Shown: positions 1 through 8,165 of the stretch, one piece after another
How positions within the stretch are numbered: the stretch's first letter is position 1
How the letters are laid out: the number at the start of each line of letters is the position of its first letter
From: CAYFUG01 sp964346295
GTDB taxonomy: Bacteria; Patescibacteriota; Minisyncoccia; Moranbacterales; DUUL01
Length of the DNA: 64,000 nucleotides
Assembly: GCA_964346295.1 (NCBI GenBank)
Contig: CAYFUG010000004.1
Location: 1-64,000, forward strand
Direction of reading: 5' to 3'
Notes under the pieces: generated by a model
The model's input: only the letters and a program-made list of their open reading frames with translations
What the model was told of the DNA's origin: nothing
Database searches by the model: none
Made by a program: the position numbers and the translations under genes

Positions 1-31
1 AATTTCAATAATTAACTCAAGGAAAGTTTAA

Positions 32-309
32 ACAACGCTGGACAATCTAACAGATAAAATAAATTTACCAATAGAATTAGCTATACCTCCTTGGCAATAG
101 CAATTTTTTCCTTACTTACTTCTCTGTTTGCTGTTTGGAATTCCTTTCAGTCTTCTCGGTCTAATAATCATTGGGCCGATGAACAGCTTGGAAAACTCGA
201 TATTATAATCGAAGACATCGAAGGCAAAAGCGATTTATCTTCTAAAGTTGAGAATGTAAGAGGAGTATTAAAAGAAATCAAATTGGAGTTGAAGGAATCT
301 GAAGGTTAG
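32..309 (+). CDS. Small hypothetical membrane-anchored protein, possibly frameshifted near its start
   Basis: The clear open frame runs from a TTG at 91 to 309 (72 residues). It has one hydrophobic segment at about residues 2-18 and then a charged, helical tail rich in Glu and Lys. No convincing ribosome-binding site precedes the TTG. The next frame (32-90) reads TTLDNLTDKINLPIELAIPP before a stop, which looks protein-like, and would join the second frame if one base were missing near 93-95. The gene may therefore start further upstream and carry a frameshift or sequencing error. I recognise no family. It lies just upstream of the murL-like gene on the same strand. Confidence 0.4.
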
Positions 310-332
310 GACGAAGATGAACTTGGAAAACA

Positions 333-1781
333 ATGAAATATCAAAAATTTATCTTTGATAGTTATGATTTTTTCTGGCGGAGTGGCCGGGTGGTTTTGCG
401 GTATAGAGTAGAAGGAGCAGAAGTAACAGAAAAGGGAGAAAAAAAAGTGGTGCTAAATTTTCAAGAGGAATTCACTTTGCCCTTGCCAGGAGAGTTTTTC
501 CAAGAAAGTTTGAGCAGGGAGAAAGTCAAAGCGGTGGAGCGGTCGCTTTTCGGTTTGCATTTAGCGGCTGGGACCACTTATTGGAAAATTTTTTGTCCAC
601 CGCAAATTGTGATTAATTCGGGCTCCTTAACTGATCAGCAGGCTCATTTTTGGGAGCGGCTTTACCGAGAAGGGATGGGGCAGTTTTATTTTGAAAATCA
701 ACTCGATCCTAACCAGCTAGCGCCCAAATTTCCAGTGGTTGAATCGGAATTACCTTCAAATATGTCCTTTAATCCCCCTAGCCCCAATGATTCAGGCGAA
801 ATTTCAGATTTATCAGGTTATTTATTGCCTTGGGGTGGAGGCAAAGACTCCATCGTGGCTTCAGAGTTGCTGAAGGAAAAGCTCTTAAATCAAAAAAAAG
901 ACCCTCAGGAGGAGATTTTACTGTTTTCGGTACGAAATTCCTTGATTCAGCAAAAAAGCGCCGAGAAGGCCCAAATTGAGCGAATAGTGGCCGATCGGAA
1001 GCTGGCCGACAATCTTCAGCAGGTGCAGAGTGAAGGGGGTGGCTATGCCGGGCATGTGCCTATTACAGCCATTTATGCTTTTGTAGAGGCTCTAGTAGCG
1101 ATTATTTGGGGCAAAAAAACCATTGTGATGGCCAACGAAAAAAGTGCCGATGAAGAGAACTTGATCTATAAGGGTCTCAAAATTAACCATCAATATTCTA
1201 AAACTAGCCAGTTTGAGCAGGATTTTCAGACTTATTTGTCTCAGTTTGTCACTCCTAGCCTTCAATACTTCAGCATTTTGCGAGGCTATTATGAAATCAA
1301 AATAGCTCAAATTTTTGCTCAGTATCCTCAGTATTTTGAGAGCTTTTCTTCTTGTAACCGTAATTTTTCTCTTAAAGACTCAGAGAAGTTAGAGAACGCT
1401 TCTCGTCTAAAAGAGAATTCAAACGAGAATTTCCTAAAAGAAGGGGGAAAGCTTTGGTGTGGCAAGTGCCCTAAGTGCGGCTTTGTGTTTTTGCTTTTGG
1501 CGGCTTTTTTGCCTAAAGAAGAAGTGGTAGGCAAAATTTTTGGTCAAGACTTGCTAGATAATTCGGACCTCAAAGGTTTGTTTGAAGAAATTCTGGGCCT
1601 AGAAGGTCACAAGCCCCTGGAATGCGTGGGAACGGTAGCAGAATCTCGTCTGGCGATGCTGAAAGTGATTGAAAAAGGAGAGTTTCAGGATAGTGTGTTG
1701 GTTTCTCAATTGGCTGAAAAGATTCTACTTCTGCAAGAGGAGATTTTGGCACAAGAGGGGGAGTTGATGGGGAATCTCTAA
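333..1781 (+). CDS. murL: MurL-like UDP-MurNAc-L-Ala-L-Glu epimerase
   Basis: The 482-residue protein has a PP-loop-type ATP motif WGGGKDS at about residues 167-174. Further on it has FSSCNRNF near 337 and a WCGKCPKC cysteine cluster near 375-382. From memory this combination is typical of MurL, which uses ATP to epimerise the L-Glu of UDP-MurNAc-L-Ala-L-Glu to D-Glu during peptidoglycan precursor synthesis, replacing the glutamate racemase route with its partner ligase MurD2. No murD2 lies next to it. ATG at 333 is the first in-frame methionine and is preceded by A-rich sequence. An alternative is another PP-loop nucleotide-dependent enzyme, because the assignment rests on motifs rather than alignment. 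Confidence 0.7.
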   Translation: MKYQKFIFDSYDFFWRSGRVVLRYRVEGAEVTEKGEKKVVLNFQEEFTLPLPGEFFQESLSREKVKAVERSLFGLHLAAGTTYWKIFCPPQIVINSGSLTDQQAHFWERLYREGMGQFYFENQLDPNQLAPKFPVVESELPSNMSFNPPSPNDSGEISDLSGYLLPWGGGKDSIVASELLKEKLLNQKKDPQEEILLFSVRNSLIQQKSAEKAQIERIVADRKLADNLQQVQSEGGGYAGHVPITAIYAFVEALVAIIWGKKTIVMANEKSADEENLIYKGLKINHQYSKTSQFEQDFQTYLSQFVTPSLQYFSILRGYYEIKIAQIFAQYPQYFESFSSCNRNFSLKDSEKLENASRLKENSNENFLKEGGKLWCGKCPKCGFVFLLLAAFLPKEEVVGKIFGQDLLDNSDLKGLFEEILGLEGHKPLECVGTVAESRLAMLKVIEKGEFQDSVLVSQLAEKILLLQEEILAQEGELMGNL

Positions 1782-1811
1782 ATATTAAGATGCAAATTTT
1801 GTATTAAAATT

Positions 1812-2456
1812 ATGGCTAAATACCTGATAATTAATGCCGATGACTTTGGTTATAGTAAGATTTTCAATGAAGTTATTTTAGAACTGATCAAGAAGGATTT
1901 AATTCGCTCTACAACGGTAATGGTTGACAGAATTACAGATAATCAAAAAGGGCAGTTCGACGACTTGGTTAGTCTTTCAAGGAGCAAAAACCTAAGTATC
2001 GGCCTTCACCTGGAATTTGAAAATTTGGACTATTCTTCGCAAATAAAATCTCAGCATCAAAAATTCAAAGATTCTCTTGGTTTTAACCCATCGCATATTG
2101 ATATTCATAAAGCACACAGCTTAATAGAATCCTTTTCTGCTGTCGCAGAATTTTGTAGAAAAAATAAACTCCTCCTGAGAAATAGTGGCGTATTCCATGA
2201 AGGAATAAAAACCACCGCCTCCGAAGCATTTTTCGGTAGCATTCCTGATTTTAATGAAATTGAGGAATGGATTAGAACTCTTGAAAATGGAAAATATTAC
2301 GAAATTCTATTTCATCCTGGAAGATTTGATCCTACCTGTGAATCAAGTCTTAATAAAGACAGGGAGCGAGATGTGGAGCATATCAAAAAATTGAATTCGA
2401 TTCTTGATGAAAATAATATAAGGGTTATTAGCTATTTGGATTTAGCTGATGTTTAA
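1812..2456 (+). CDS. ChbG/YdjC-family carbohydrate deacetylase
   Basis: The 214-residue protein opens with a strand and the INADDFG motif (Asp10-Asp11) typical of the ChbG/HpnK (YdjC) family. These are metal-dependent enzymes that remove acetyl groups from N-acetylated sugars. The likely metal ligands continue with GLHLEF (about 64-69) and SHIDIHKAH (94-102), which holds His95 and His99. The C-terminal FHPGRFD matches the last conserved block. The length is slightly below the usual 230-250. The ATG at 1812 follows the murL-like stop by 30 bases on the same strand, so co-transcription is possible. The substrate cannot be told from sequence; a cell-surface or peptidoglycan sugar is an inference from the neighbour. 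Confidence 0.75.
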   Translation: MAKYLIINADDFGYSKIFNEVILELIKKDLIRSTTVMVDRITDNQKGQFDDLVSLSRSKNLSIGLHLEFENLDYSSQIKSQHQKFKDSLGFNPSHIDIHKAHSLIESFSAVAEFCRKNKLLLRNSGVFHEGIKTTASEAFFGSIPDFNEIEEWIRTLENGKYYEILFHPGRFDPTCESSLNKDRERDVEHIKKLNSILDENNIRVISYLDLADV

Positions 2457-2514
2457 ATAAGATTCCGGATATTTTCTTTTAAAAATGAAAATTCCGGAAT
2501 GACATAATTTTTTA
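2456..2514. repeat. Palindromic intergenic repeat (TTCCGGAATGAC family)
   Basis: The sequence pairs AAGATTCCGGATATTTTC with GAAAATTCCGGAATGACAT around an A/T-rich loop. A close relative lies at 44885-44936 downstream of a glycosyltransferase. The GATTCC...GGAATGAC ends place it with the GTCATTCC-type dispersed repeats also seen at 42737-42856. Confidence 0.6.
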
Positions 2515-2528
2515 GATGCCATTTTTCC

Positions 2529-3263
2529 ATGCCAGTTTTCTTTTTTCAAGCTTTGGGTGCGGCCCTGGTGGCTAGCCTGGTCTCTTTGGTGGGAGTAGTG
2601 TTTTTGGGTTTGGCGCAGAAGAGACAAAAAAGATGGCTGTTTGGACTGATTAGTTTTTCGGCTGGAGCGCTTTTGGGAGGAGCTTTTCTTCATTTGTTGC
2701 CGGAAGCTCTGGAGGAGCTGGAGAGCGCCCAGGCTGTTTTTCGTTTAGCACTGGGAGGATTTGTGCTATTCTTCCTTTTGGAGCGAGTGTTGCTCTGGCA
2801 TCATTGCCACGAGGATCATTGCGAAACTCATCGGCTTTTGGGCTATCAAAATTTGGTTGGAGACGGCCTGCACAATTTTTTGGATGGCCTAGTTTTGTTA
2901 GCGGCTTTTTCGGTAAATATCGAGGTAGGTCTGGCAGCTACTTTGGCAGTGGTGCTGCACGAGATTCCTCAGGAGATTGGTGACTTTGCCGTGCTTCTGT
3001 ATAGCGGCTTTTCTCGTGTTAAGGCTATTGTTTTCAATTTGATCTCCGCTTCTTTGGCAATTTTAGGGGTAATAGTAGGATTTTTCTTGTTGGATAGGAT
3101 TCCTCACTTGGTAGGTTTTTTGCTTCCAATTGCCGCAGGAGGTTTTATTTATATCGCGGCGGCCGATTTAATCCCGGAATTGCATCGGGAAAAAAGCCTC
3201 CAAAAATCACTTTCGGCTTTTGGGTTGTTCTTGGTGGCGCTGGTAGTGATGGCAGTGATTTAG
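2529..3263 (+). CDS. ZIP family divalent metal transporter
   Basis: The 244-residue protein is almost entirely hydrophobic, with seven or eight membrane segments. The ZIP signature in the fourth segment is present as DGLHNFLDG (112-120), with His115, Asn116 and Asp119. The fifth segment carries LHEIPQEIGD (143-152), with His144, Glu145 and Glu149; together these form the binuclear metal site of ZIP carriers. A His/Cys-rich loop (HHCHEDHCETH, 91-101) before the fourth segment probably binds the metal on its way in. ZIP proteins import Zn, Fe or Mn into the cytoplasm; which metal is not readable here. The gene follows a palindromic repeat and stands alone. Confidence 0.88.
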   Translation: MPVFFFQALGAALVASLVSLVGVVFLGLAQKRQKRWLFGLISFSAGALLGGAFLHLLPEALEELESAQAVFRLALGGFVLFFLLERVLLWHHCHEDHCETHRLLGYQNLVGDGLHNFLDGLVLLAAFSVNIEVGLAATLAVVLHEIPQEIGDFAVLLYSGFSRVKAIVFNLISASLAILGVIVGFFLLDRIPHLVGFLLPIAAGGFIYIAAADLIPELHREKSLQKSLSAFGLFLVALVVMAVI

Positions 3264-3341
3264 TTTAGGTTGATAGTTTTTGAAGACCAGGTTTTCCCAG
3301 GAAATAATTTTAAAAAATTTTAAGGCAAAATAAAATTTAAG

Positions 3342-5804
3342 ATGAATTTTAAAAGAGAACAAATACCTAGAGCCAAAGAGGCGATTCCAACTGTTTCCTT
3401 GGAAGCGAGAAATCGGAAAATAGCAGCGGCACAGCCAGCTTTTGATAGGGAGCTTTTTCAAAGAGAATGGGAGGATCAGGGTTGGTCAGAGAAAGAGGTT
3501 CATCGGATGGCTTTAGTTAGTTTGAGTCCCCGAGCTTTGAGGGCCGCTTATAACTTAATAAGTGAGGATAATCCAAGTGATGCTGATCAATCAGTCTTGG
3601 AAGCGGAGTTGCCTGATGGACTTTCCAGAGAGTCGCTTTTAGAGATGGCCCAAAATGTCAAGTTAGAGGGGAGTTTTGGTTCTTCGGATATTTTTGCCTT
3701 TCAAGTTCCTAAACTGGTGGAAAAAAAGGATTTGCCTCGAGAGTTGCAAAAAAGAGCGGATAAGAATGAGCTCCTAAAGTCAATGGAGAGGTTTTCCCAG
3801 GCGGACTTAAAAGAGCATGCTTATGTGGCGGATATCGCCCTAGAAATTTATCCTGATAACGAGCGAAGACTGCGGTACACTCAGTTTTTCCTGGATAAAA
3901 TAGAGACTATTAGAGGTAAATTTCCTGCGAAAGCAAGGGATAGAGAAGCTCGAGAGGCGGCGATCACTGAATTCGTGGAAGAGCAAAAAGAAGGTCTGTT
4001 TTTACGGGCTCAAGAGCAGTGGGACCCCCTTTTTTGCAATAATATAGAATCTTTAAGTAGAAAACTCAAAGGTCTGGTAAATTCTCCCGAGGGTAATCAG
4101 GAGGCTAAGAAATTTTACCGTGATCTTTTTCAGCATTACAAGACGGAAGGCGAGGAGTTAAGAAGTCTAAGAGAGCAATTAAGTTCCTGGGTGAGGCCGG
4201 ACGAAAATTTTAAAGGGTTAAAAAGGCATCAATTGTTGGGAATTAATTTTCTTCTTAAAAAAGAGCGGGCAATTTTAGCGGATGAAATGGGGCTCGGGAA
4301 AACTTTGACGGGAATTTTTGCCGCTTTGGGAGCCCAAACTAAGCGCAATGTGGTGATAGGCCCTAACTCCTTGATTTCTAATTGGCGAGAAGAGCTAAAA
4401 CGAACTAATGTTCCCGAGGAAAATATTTTAGTAGTGAGGGGTAAAGAGGAGTTGGTAGCCTTAGAAGGTGGACCAGCGGGAGCTGATTCAAGCTTTCCAG
4501 TGTTTATTCTTTTTAATAATGAGAAACTAAGCGGAGATTATGCGGAGAGAATTACTCAACAAATTAATGATAACTCTCAAGATACGACTTTGATAGTGGA
4601 TGAGGCTCATAACTTCAAGTCTTCTTGGGCTAATTCTAATCGAACAGAAGCTATAGCGGGATTGAAAAGTAAGAAGCTTTTCTTGTTGTCGGGGACCCCT
4701 ATAGTAAACGGGGGAGAGGATTTGTATAATTACCTGAGCTTAATAAGCTCAGAGGAATACCCCCAAGAAGCAATTTCCAAAAAAGGCTTTAAGCAAAAAA
4801 TTAACACTCCCGAAGGAGCGGAGGAGGTTTATAAAATTCTCAAAGGTTGCATGCTGAGAAGGAGAATCGCTGATTACGATCAAAGAATTAGGGAGATCAA
4901 GGAAGCGGCAGAAAAACAGGAAATAACAGTGGATTTGAAGGGTAAAATTAGAGAAGTCTATCTGAGGGTGATAAAGTCTTTTCAAGAAAAGGCCAAGACA
5001 AGCGATGTGCTCTCTCAGAAGGATTATATTCGAGCGTTACATCTTTTGAAAAAACTAGAAACCGATCCGTTTTTGGTAAGTGATCAGGCGAAGGAAAACA
5101 CCATTTTCTCCTACCTAACCAGTCAGGAGCTAGAAGAAGTTTTTGAAACCACTGATCCGGAGCAAGTGGCAACAATTTTATCCCGGGAGCTTTTACCAGA
5201 AAAAATTCAAAAAACCATTGAGATGATCAGGAATCTCCCGTCTGATCAAAATGCGGTGGTTTATGTCTGCAACCCGGAAACAACCAAAAGAATGGCAGAG
5301 TTGTTAAATGAGCAAGGAGTGGTGAGTACTTTTATTTCTGGAGAAGTCAAAGATGATACCAGAAGGCAATCCAGGAGTGAGCGAATAGCAGATTTTAATG
5401 ATCCTACCTCTGTTACTAGGGTCTTAGTGATGAATCAAGTGGGAGGAGAGGGGCTTAACTTGCAATCCGCCAGTCATCTTTTTAAGCTGGATAGCCCTTG
5501 GACAGCTGCTCAAGATGCTCAAATTGACGCTCGGATTATTCGTCTGGGTCAGAAATTGGCGGTAAAAATTTATTCTTTTATTACTAAAAATCTCTCGGAA
5601 TTAACCTCTTCGGACGGGAGTGGCCAACCGATTAGAACCATTGATTCTTATGCCAGAAGAGTGGTTTTGCCCGCCAAAGAACGGCTAGCAGAATTCTTTT
5701 TAGAGGGCTTACTAACCAAGGCTGAACTAGAAGAACTGGAAGCAATGAGGGATGCTGAGAAAAGGATTATGCTTAGATTAGCAGGTGTAACAATCGCAGA
5801 TTGA
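3342..5804 (+). CDS. SNF2 family DNA-dependent ATPase/helicase
   Basis: The 820-residue protein has a long helical N-terminal part (about 1-290) with no recognised domain, then a two-lobed SNF2 ATPase. Motif I is ADEMGLGKT near residue 311, motif II is DEAH near 419, motif III is LSGTP near 450, and motifs V-VI are VGGEGLNLQSA near 702 and DARIIRLGQ near 727. The family uses ATP to move along duplex DNA; bacterial members (for example RapA) remodel protein-DNA complexes, so RNA polymerase recycling is possible. The N-terminus does not look like RapA. The gene ends just before a bidirectional terminator. ATG at 3342 follows an A/T-rich stretch with no clear Shine-Dalgarno sequence. Confidence 0.88.
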   Translation: MNFKREQIPRAKEAIPTVSLEARNRKIAAAQPAFDRELFQREWEDQGWSEKEVHRMALVSLSPRALRAAYNLISEDNPSDADQSVLEAELPDGLSRESLLEMAQNVKLEGSFGSSDIFAFQVPKLVEKKDLPRELQKRADKNELLKSMERFSQADLKEHAYVADIALEIYPDNERRLRYTQFFLDKIETIRGKFPAKARDREAREAAITEFVEEQKEGLFLRAQEQWDPLFCNNIESLSRKLKGLVNSPEGNQEAKKFYRDLFQHYKTEGEELRSLREQLSSWVRPDENFKGLKRHQLLGINFLLKKERAILADEMGLGKTLTGIFAALGAQTKRNVVIGPNSLISNWREELKRTNVPEENILVVRGKEELVALEGGPAGADSSFPVFILFNNEKLSGDYAERITQQINDNSQDTTLIVDEAHNFKSSWANSNRTEAIAGLKSKKLFLLSGTPIVNGGEDLYNYLSLISSEEYPQEAISKKGFKQKINTPEGAEEVYKILKGCMLRRRIADYDQRIREIKEAAEKQEITVDLKGKIREVYLRVIKSFQEKAKTSDVLSQKDYIRALHLLKKLETDPFLVSDQAKENTIFSYLTSQELEEVFETTDPEQVATILSRELLPEKIQKTIEMIRNLPSDQNAVVYVCNPETTKRMAELLNEQGVVSTFISGEVKDDTRRQSRSERIADFNDPTSVTRVLVMNQVGGEGLNLQSASHLFKLDSPWTAAQDAQIDARIIRLGQKLAVKIYSFITKNLSELTSSDGSGQPIRTIDSYARRVVLPAKERLAEFFLEGLLTKAELEELEAMRDAEKRIMLRLAGVTIAD

Positions 5805-5833
5805 TCTTGCAAGAGGTCTGCTAGAAAAGCAAA

Positions 5834-5870
5834 AATGGGCGTACCCAAGAATCGGGTGCGCCCATTATTT
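5834..5870. terminator. Bidirectional intrinsic terminator between convergent genes
   Basis: The hairpin AATGGGCGTACCC / GGGTGCGCCCATT has a 7-base loop. An A-run precedes it and a T-rich stretch follows. It sits between the ends of the SNF2 gene (plus) and the small minus-strand gene. Confidence 0.8.
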
Positions 5871-5895
5871 AGTGGATAAATTCCGAGCCTTTAAG

Positions 5896-6306
5896 TTAGG
5901 AAAAAATTGACTCTAAAGCTTCTTCTTTGAGCCATTCTCCTTTGAGGCCAAATTCTTCTACCAGTTTTGAGGCAGCTTCTGCTTGGTCTCCGGTAAGGCC
6001 TCGGAAAAGGATCAGGGTGCCTTCGTTTGGATCTTCTCTAACCCGAAGAAGGGGAGGGAAAGCTTCCTTAGTCCCAAAATTAGCCCCAAAAAAGGTATCG
6101 AAAAGATTCAGATTTCTTGTCGCTAATTCTTCTGGGACTTCTCCAATGAAATTCACCGGGAAATTGAAAAGGGGCATTTCCCGGGCGGTTTTTCCCAGCC
6201 CCTCTAAAACCTCCCTTGAATCTCCCTCCTCCTTGAGGCGGAAGGCCAGGTTTAGGCCATTGGAGGAGCAGGAGCTGGGAGAGTAGCAAAGAATTTTATT
6301 TTCCAT
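5896..6306 (-). CDS. Hypothetical protein, 136 residues
   Basis: Reading leftwards, ATG at 6306 is preceded by AAGGAGAAAATGTC, a good Shine-Dalgarno spacing, so the start is well supported. The protein begins MENKILCYSPSSCSSNG, giving a short Cys/Ser-rich N-terminus, and has no membrane segment. The rest is a mixed alpha/beta sequence ending in a Glu-rich helix. I recognise no family. Base composition is somewhat more GC-rich than the neighbouring helicase gene, as in the GC-rich loci further on, but the promoter and leader signals of those loci are not visible upstream. Confidence 0.65.
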   Translation of the reverse strand: MENKILCYSPSSCSSNGLNLAFRLKEEGDSREVLEGLGKTAREMPLFNFPVNFIGEVPEELATRNLNLFDTFFGANFGTKEAFPPLLRVREDPNEGTLILFRGLTGDQAEAASKLVEEFGLKGEWLKEEALESIFS

Positions 6307-6788
6307 GACATTTTCTCCTTTTTTTGGTTTATTTTTCTATTTTAACCTCTTTGAATTTCAAAAACAAATCAATAGATCAAAATCAAAGAGGGAAAATTAG
6401 AAGAGCGTCGAACAAGTCGACTAGTTTGTTTAGCAGGGAATTGGATTTTTGTAAATAGCGGGATTTATAGGGCGGCTTTGATAAGAAAAGAGGGCCGCAT
6501 AGTTGCCTAATTATTAGCTTCCCAGAAGCTTTAAAGCACATCGGTTTAGGCCGGTGTTTTTTGTTGGAAAAAATAAGATAGAACATTTTCGCCCCAGTAA
6601 TTTTTTAGCTAAGATCCTTCGACTTTTTTCTTCGCTAGAGCTACGACGGACAAGCCGCTTGGGATGACAGTTGAAAAATTTTTAGATTTAGAGCGAAATT
6701 TATTGAATTACAATTCCATAAATTTGAATTAATTTATAGATTATGCTTCTATATATTATAATTAATTTATGGAGTTAATTTTAACAAA
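6307..6788. other. 482-base intergenic region with hairpins and two repeats
   Basis: Around 6395-6575 there are several short inverted repeats: GCGGC/GCCGC near 6471 and 6492, AGCTTCCCAGAAGCT near 6519-6533, and a CATCGG/CCGGTG hairpin followed by TTTTTT at about 6538-6561. This resembles the 3' end of a small plus-strand RNA, but I cannot name it. At 6609-6672 lies a copy of the GATCCTTCGAC...GGGATGACA dispersed repeat. At 6714-6773 lies the dyad described with the ATPase gene. Confidence 0.4.
6714..6773. promoter_or_regulatory. Dyad in the promoter region of the first DUF4143 ATPase
   Basis: CCATAAATTTGAATTAAT at the left and ATTAATTTATGG at the right form an inverted repeat around TATATTATAAT, which contains a good -10 box. 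The start codon of the ATPase gene follows 16 bases later. An operator that occludes the promoter is an inference from this position. Confidence 0.45.
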
Positions 6789-8036
6789 ATGGCTAATGAT
6801 AAGGAATTCGGTAGATTTTTTAATTTAGAAAGACTTATTTCTACTGTTCCAGGTAAAATTCTGGTAATTCAGGGGCCTCGAGGAGCGGGCAAGACCCGAA
6901 CTTTGAGGAAAATTGTTCGGGAATTAAGACTTGATTGTCACTGGGATTCTGGAGATAGTTTTAGATTACAGCAGCTATTCAGAGATCCGGAAGCAGCTAA
7001 GATTTTGCAGTATATCCAAAGCCGAGAGTGGTTAGTGGTAGAGGAAGCCCAGAAAATTCCCAATCTAAGAGAGGGGCTAGAAATTATAAGGAGGCATAAA
7101 CTAAAACTAAAAATTATTCTGAGTAGTTCTTGGAGGCTAGATTTGGCTACTGCGCCTAAGGGCGAAGAGGAGCGGAGGACTTTTGGTCAAAATTTTTGGC
7201 AAGTAGATCAGCAGTTAGGATCAGAAGAAGATCCTTGGGAGGAGCAAAAGACTATCATTGACTTGCTACCTCTTTCTCAGGCGGAACTTAACCAAAAATA
7301 TACTCGGTTTCAACTGCGAGAATTGCTGCCTTGGTTTCTGATTTTTGGCACTTATCCTCAGGTGATAAGGGCGGCTAATAAGCCTCAAATTGAAGAATTT
7401 CTTGGGGAGTTAGTGTTTTCTCAGCTACTTCCAGAAGTGGTGATCCAGGGTAGAGTTAAGAAGCCAGAAAAACTCCTCCAGCTAAGCAAGCAAGTGGCTT
7501 TTCGGATAGGTGAGGAGCTTTCTCTTAACGAACTTTCGGAATTGGTGGGGGTGGATGTTAAAACGATAGACCGCTACTTGGAATTGCTAGAAAAAGCCCT
7601 CATCATTAAGAAAATTTCACCTTTTAGTCGTAATTTGAAAAGAGAGATTGATTTTAAGGCTAAATATTATTTTTACGACACCGGAGTGCGCAATGCGCTA
7701 ATTTCTCAATTTAATGAATTAGAAAATCGGAATGATGGGGCGGCGTTATGGGAGAATTTTCTTGTGATGGAGAGAATTAAAATGTTTGAAATAAATCAAA
7801 AAAACGCCAGTTTTTATTTTTGGCGGACTTACGATGGGCAGAGGGTAAATTGGATCGAGGAGACTAAAGAAAGACTGCGGGGAGGGGAATCTAAAGGTGA
7901 ATTGCGAGGCTATCAATTTCAATGGAAGCAAACTAACCGCAAGAGATCTAAAGCCCCTCAGGATTGGCTACGGACTTACCCAGTGACGAATCTTGAGATT
8001 ATTAGGCCAAGTAACTATTTGGATTTTTTGATTTAG
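6789..8036 (+). CDS. AAA ATPase with C-terminal DUF4143 domain (copy 1)
   Basis: The 415-residue protein has an N-terminal P-loop ATPase: Walker A GPRGAGKT (29-36) and Walker B WLVVEEAQKI (near 81-90). A winged-helix-like middle follows (LSELVGVDVKTIDRYLELL, about 250-268), then a C-terminal DUF4143 nuclease-like part with NFLVMERIK and FYFWRTYDGQRVNW. The usual DUF4143 active-site pattern is only partly recognisable, and Asp-Glu of Walker B reads Glu-Glu here. The function of the family is unknown; orphan copies are common in archaea and CPR bacteria. It is a single-gene unit bounded by its own dyad upstream and a terminator at 8056-8084. The next gene is a paralogue. Confidence 0.8.
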   Translation: MANDKEFGRFFNLERLISTVPGKILVIQGPRGAGKTRTLRKIVRELRLDCHWDSGDSFRLQQLFRDPEAAKILQYIQSREWLVVEEAQKIPNLREGLEIIRRHKLKLKIILSSSWRLDLATAPKGEEERRTFGQNFWQVDQQLGSEEDPWEEQKTIIDLLPLSQAELNQKYTRFQLRELLPWFLIFGTYPQVIRAANKPQIEEFLGELVFSQLLPEVVIQGRVKKPEKLLQLSKQVAFRIGEELSLNELSELVGVDVKTIDRYLELLEKALIIKKISPFSRNLKREIDFKAKYYFYDTGVRNALISQFNELENRNDGAALWENFLVMERIKMFEINQKNASFYFWRTYDGQRVNWIEETKERLRGGESKGELRGYQFQWKQTNRKRSKAPQDWLRTYPVTNLEIIRPSNYLDFLI

Positions 8037-8055
8037 TTTCTAGCTAAAATTAGCT

Positions 8056-8084
8056 AAAAACACCCCTAAAGCAGGGTGTTTTTT
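8056..8084 (+). terminator. Intrinsic terminator
   Basis: AAAAACACCC / GGGTGTTTTTT hairpin with an 8-9 base loop and a T-run, 20 bases after the first ATPase gene. Confidence 0.85.
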
Positions 8085-8093
8085 GAGCAAAGG

Positions 8094-8165
8094 GTTGACT
8101 TTTTGTAAATAAATGGTACCATGTTTAGACATAAGATGTAAATAAATGGTACCATGTTTAGACGA
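8094..8165 (+). promoter_or_regulatory. Promoter with two direct operator repeats covering the start codon
   Basis: A 27-base unit, TGTAAATAAATGGTACCATG then TTTAGAC, occurs twice, at 8102-8128 and 8139-8165. Each has the perfect palindrome ATGGTACCAT at its centre. TTGACT at 8094-8099 and TACCAT at 8117-8122 (17-base spacing) make a promoter whose -10 lies in the first copy. The ATG of the ATPase gene (8154) lies in the second. Autorepression is an inference. Confidence 0.6.
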
